From Zygnema circumcarinatum (lineage: Eukaryota; Streptophyta; Zygnematophyceae; Zygnematales; Zygnemataceae), in NCBI GenBank assembly GCA_037447605.1, contig CM074807.1, forward strand, positions 2,727,568 to 2,791,567: 64,000 bases of DNA, in the 5' to 3' direction. Shown piece by piece: positions 59,056 through 64,000 of this stretch. Positions within the stretch are counted from its first letter, which is position 1. Every line of letters begins with the position of its first letter. The notes below the pieces were generated by a model. The model was not told where the DNA came from. It saw only the letters and a program-made list of their open reading frames with translations, and did no database searches. The translations under genes and the position numbers were made by a program.

Positions 59056-59527
59056 GGGCATCGGGCTGCGCTTTGCCGGACAGGGGAGACTCAGGACCTC
59101 TGTGACGACCATAGACTGTGGGGGGACAGCCAAATTTCGCTGGCAGAGGTAGAGAGGATCACAAAGGTTGGAGGGTGAGTGAAAGGAGGGCGTGTATGTG
59201 GGTCCCTAGCAGTGTCCCGTCCGTTTGGAAACTCCATGTATAAGACAAGGAGGAAGGAGATGTTGTTGCAGGGAATAAAGGAGGGGAGGTGGACCGCGCC
59301 ATTTGCTTCAAAGATGAGGACAGACACGGAGCGGATTAAGACCCTGCCTGATTTCCAGTGCTTAGAGGTTCCTGACGATGCGGAGTTTGTCATGGATGGG
59401 CTGTGGGATGCAGTGAAGAGTACAGAAGCGGCGCGGTTTCTGCTCAAGGGTGAAGCTCAAGGAGCACGGAGACATGCAGAGAGCATGTGACTCGCTAGTT
59501 CAGCCAAAAGGAACGGAGGATAACTGA
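59056..59527 (+). pseudogene. Broken TAP38/PPH1-like PP2C phosphatase fragment
   Basis: TAP38/PPH1 is the thylakoid PP2C that dephosphorylates light-harvesting complex II. This region encodes only its C-terminal half: HRAALCRTGETQDLCDDHR, ISLAEVERITKVGG, then GGRVCGSLAVSRPFGN, YKTRRKEMLLQGIKEGRW, LEVPDDAEFVMDGLWDAVKS. A TGA at 59176–59178 replaces the Trp codon of the conserved GGW. A +1 frameshift near 59446 moves the homology to a second frame (KLKEHGDMQRACDSLVQ, stop at 59525–59527). The metal-site Asp of FGD is Asn, and three residues of LASDGLWD are lost. No upstream half and no introns are seen, so a 5'-truncated processed copy is possible. I cannot exclude undetected exons, but two independent lesions make a working gene unlikely. 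Confidence 0.8.
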
Positions 59528-60098
59528 ACTGAATGAAGTGAAAGGAAGATTTTGCTTTAATTTGTTCAAACCTGTGAGTGGAGAGTGTACTCTGTTTATT
59601 TGTTTTTTTATTTTTTTTTCCTTTTCTCCCGGTTACAATGAATAAATGGCACGACTGCCACGAGGGTGTGTATAAATGCTTTGCCAAAGGCTTTGGAACC
59701 TGTGGAGGGAGGGAGTTCATCTATGCTGTTGAAGAGGAAGATGCTGAACACTAAATGCTCTTCCTTTTTAAAACCTGCTCCATCGAATGGCCTCAAGTTT
59801 AAGCACCATATTCACCTTCATAATTTTTAAATTTCATAAAAAAAAGGGGAAGAGCAAAGAGCGAAAAAGGTACTGGGTTTGCATCCGTACAGTTCTACAG
59901 TTCTAGTCTACGACCAAACACCTCCAATGAACGTCTGAGCAAATTTATAGAAGTGAAGCTGTTCCTTAAAAACACCTTAGAAACCATAAAAAACCTACAA
60001 AATACTAAAACTAAGAAAATGCTGAAAGTACCCCAACACCAGCCCCTTGCGACAGAAGGTGAAGGCAATGTTTGCCAACGAGTTCACATGTAGGACAT

Positions 60099-60131
60099 CC
60101 TAAAAACCCTAAAACCCTAAAAACCCTAATA
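60099..60131. repeat. Interstitial telomere-like CCCTAAA motif cluster
   Basis: Three near-tandem AAACCCTAAA/AAAACCCTAA units (CCTAAAAACCCTAAAACCCT, then AAAAACCCTAAT), the plant-type telomere sequence with small length changes. Similar single boxes occur near 40 and 63719–63739. Confidence 0.8.
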
Positions 60132-60233
60132 AAAAACTCTCCGCCTCAGTTTCCAGCTCTGAAGCTTCAACCAAATGAAGAAAACTGGACCCTCAAAAAA
60201 CGCACAATTTTTGAAGGGGGTTACTCACTCCAT

Positions 60234-60400
60234 TCAGGCAGCCCCCCATTTCCATCGTGGTTTCATTTCCCCGTAGTTTTTCGCTCTTAGCTTCTTTCTA
60301 TTGTGCTTAGGTCCTTTGCGACCAGTCCCTTGTGGTTCCACATCATGCTTTTGTCCATTTACATTTGATGGCCTCGCCATCGTGAGTTCAATGAAATTTC
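60234..60400 (-). repeat. Dispersed repeat family copy D with small ORF
   Basis: On the minus strand, GAACTCACGATGGCGAGGCC is followed by ATCAAATGTAAATGGACAAA and GGACCTAAGCACAA. The ATG at 60380 opens a 48-codon frame: MARPSNVNGQKHDVEPQGTG, then RKGPKHNRKKLRAKN. Of the four copies its reading frame is among the best preserved. Confidence 0.75.
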
Positions 60401-61082
60401 CACCCCTTTTTCCGACCAAAGGGATTCGGAATCCACAACCAGAATTCCATGAACCAATCGCAGCATGCCACGTCGGACGTTGTAACTATGATGGCAAAAA
60501 CAAATCTGCATGTCATGGTTTACTTCTTTATTCTGAGTCATTCTCTGTATCACTAAAAGGTTACAGGGAAACAGAAGAAGACGGAACACTTTGACTTCAA
60601 ATCGGACATTCTTGGATCGAATCCAACAAATCTGCTCAAGGCAGCACACCTCAGAATCCATATGCAAAATATTAACATGTGCTTCAAAGGGGTCATGTGT
60701 CATGCACAACAAGAAGGCTATCGCCTTAAACTGATCCAGAATCTGTTCCTATGAACTGTACGCCTATATAAACATGATCTTTCTCCTTCGGCAAGGCAAC
60801 TATTAAGCCAAGAAAATTCTGAATTCAATTCGACACAAGGACACTCAACAAGTGTACAGTAGCAGGCCTCATTGCCTGAATCGTTCATTGCAGCAGCGTT
60901 TGGCCACTCTTCTTCACCCTTATCTCAAACTCACGACCTCTCCCTCCCATACTCTCTCACTCGCTTACCCCTTTCCTTGCATGGCCACCCTAAGTCTGGC
61001 ACAAAGGAAAAGATTGGCTCTTTAGCCTGCTTCCAACCTATTCCTCCTTCCTCATCTGAGAGTAGCAGGCAGTGGATGGGCT

Positions 61083-64000
<2,918 letters not shown>

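Larger units (their letters stand above)
59528..61082. other. Intergenic region downstream of the LPD gene, with telomere-like motif and repeat copy D
   Basis: No confident gene. A 38-codon forward ORF at 59638–59754 (MNKWHDCHEGVYKCFAKGFG and on) has an exon-like Cys-rich look but no relatives known to me. Telomere-like and dispersed repeats are listed separately. The stretch 60880–61080 is the 3' flank of the dihydrolipoamide dehydrogenase gene. Confidence 0.5.

Noticed and set aside
59160-59190. Possible GTGAGT splice donor in the TAP38 fragment
   Set aside because: The homology resumes in the same frame within 12 bases, too short for an intron, so the TGA is a real lesion.

Overview
The window is nuclear DNA from a green-lineage (streptophyte-type) eukaryote, probably a streptophyte alga or an early-diverging land plant. 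The genes have short GT–AG introns. Their closest recalled relatives are plant-specific architectures: quinolinate synthase fused to a SufE domain, the plant organellar DNA polymerase, plant APTX/bHLH140, a FAP-type chalcone-isomerase-fold protein, a trihelix factor and a TAP38/PPH1 phosphatase fragment. CCCTAAA-type telomere-like motifs occur several times. A GlpF-type (NPARD) aquaporin argues against a flowering plant. Species cannot be fixed from sequence alone. Exon chains below were assembled by hand from conserved protein segments plus GT–AG sites, and every chain keeps reading phase.

Layout. 1–3472: MEMO1 homologue (+). 4500–9944: cyclin T-type cyclin (−), head-to-head with an aprataxin-like DNA repair protein (10565–15590, +), followed on the same strand by the organellar DNA polymerase (17081–23694, +). 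25915–26841: intronless trihelix transcription factor (−). 28558–32456: chalcone-isomerase-fold fatty-acid-binding-type protein (−). 34277–35083: small hydrophilic LEA-like protein (+). 36034–38539: GlpF-type aquaporin (−), head-to-head with a small ER-luminal ARMET-C-like protein (39328–41034, +). 42236–47567: PP2A B'' subunit (−), head-to-head with SEC61 gamma (49019–49514, +). 51082–54688: quinolinate synthase (+). 55621–57672: Cox23-like twin-CX9C protein (−). 57963–58691: bL20-type ribosomal protein (−). 59056–59527: broken TAP38/PPH1 copy (+). 61083 to the right edge: mitochondrial dihydrolipoamide dehydrogenase (−, 5' end outside the window).

Many products serve organelles or redox/NAD metabolism: quinolinate synthase feeds NAD synthesis, dihydrolipoamide dehydrogenase uses NAD, and the polymerase, bL20 and Cox23-like proteins maintain organelles. 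This is a plant housekeeping neighbourhood, not an operon or defence island.

Intergenic DNA holds two MITE-like inverted-repeat elements (3802–3934 and 48213–48697), a four-copy dispersed repeat whose copies share a potential peptide start (MARPSNVHGQ-type), a 47-bp tandem triplication, several purine/pyrimidine tracts, and recurrent CCGTAC/GTACGG motifs in divergent promoters. The most unusual items are the PBZ-containing aprataxin-like protein, the aquaporin with a loop C of about 130 residues, the dispersed MARPSNVHGQ repeat family, and the decayed TAP38 copy.
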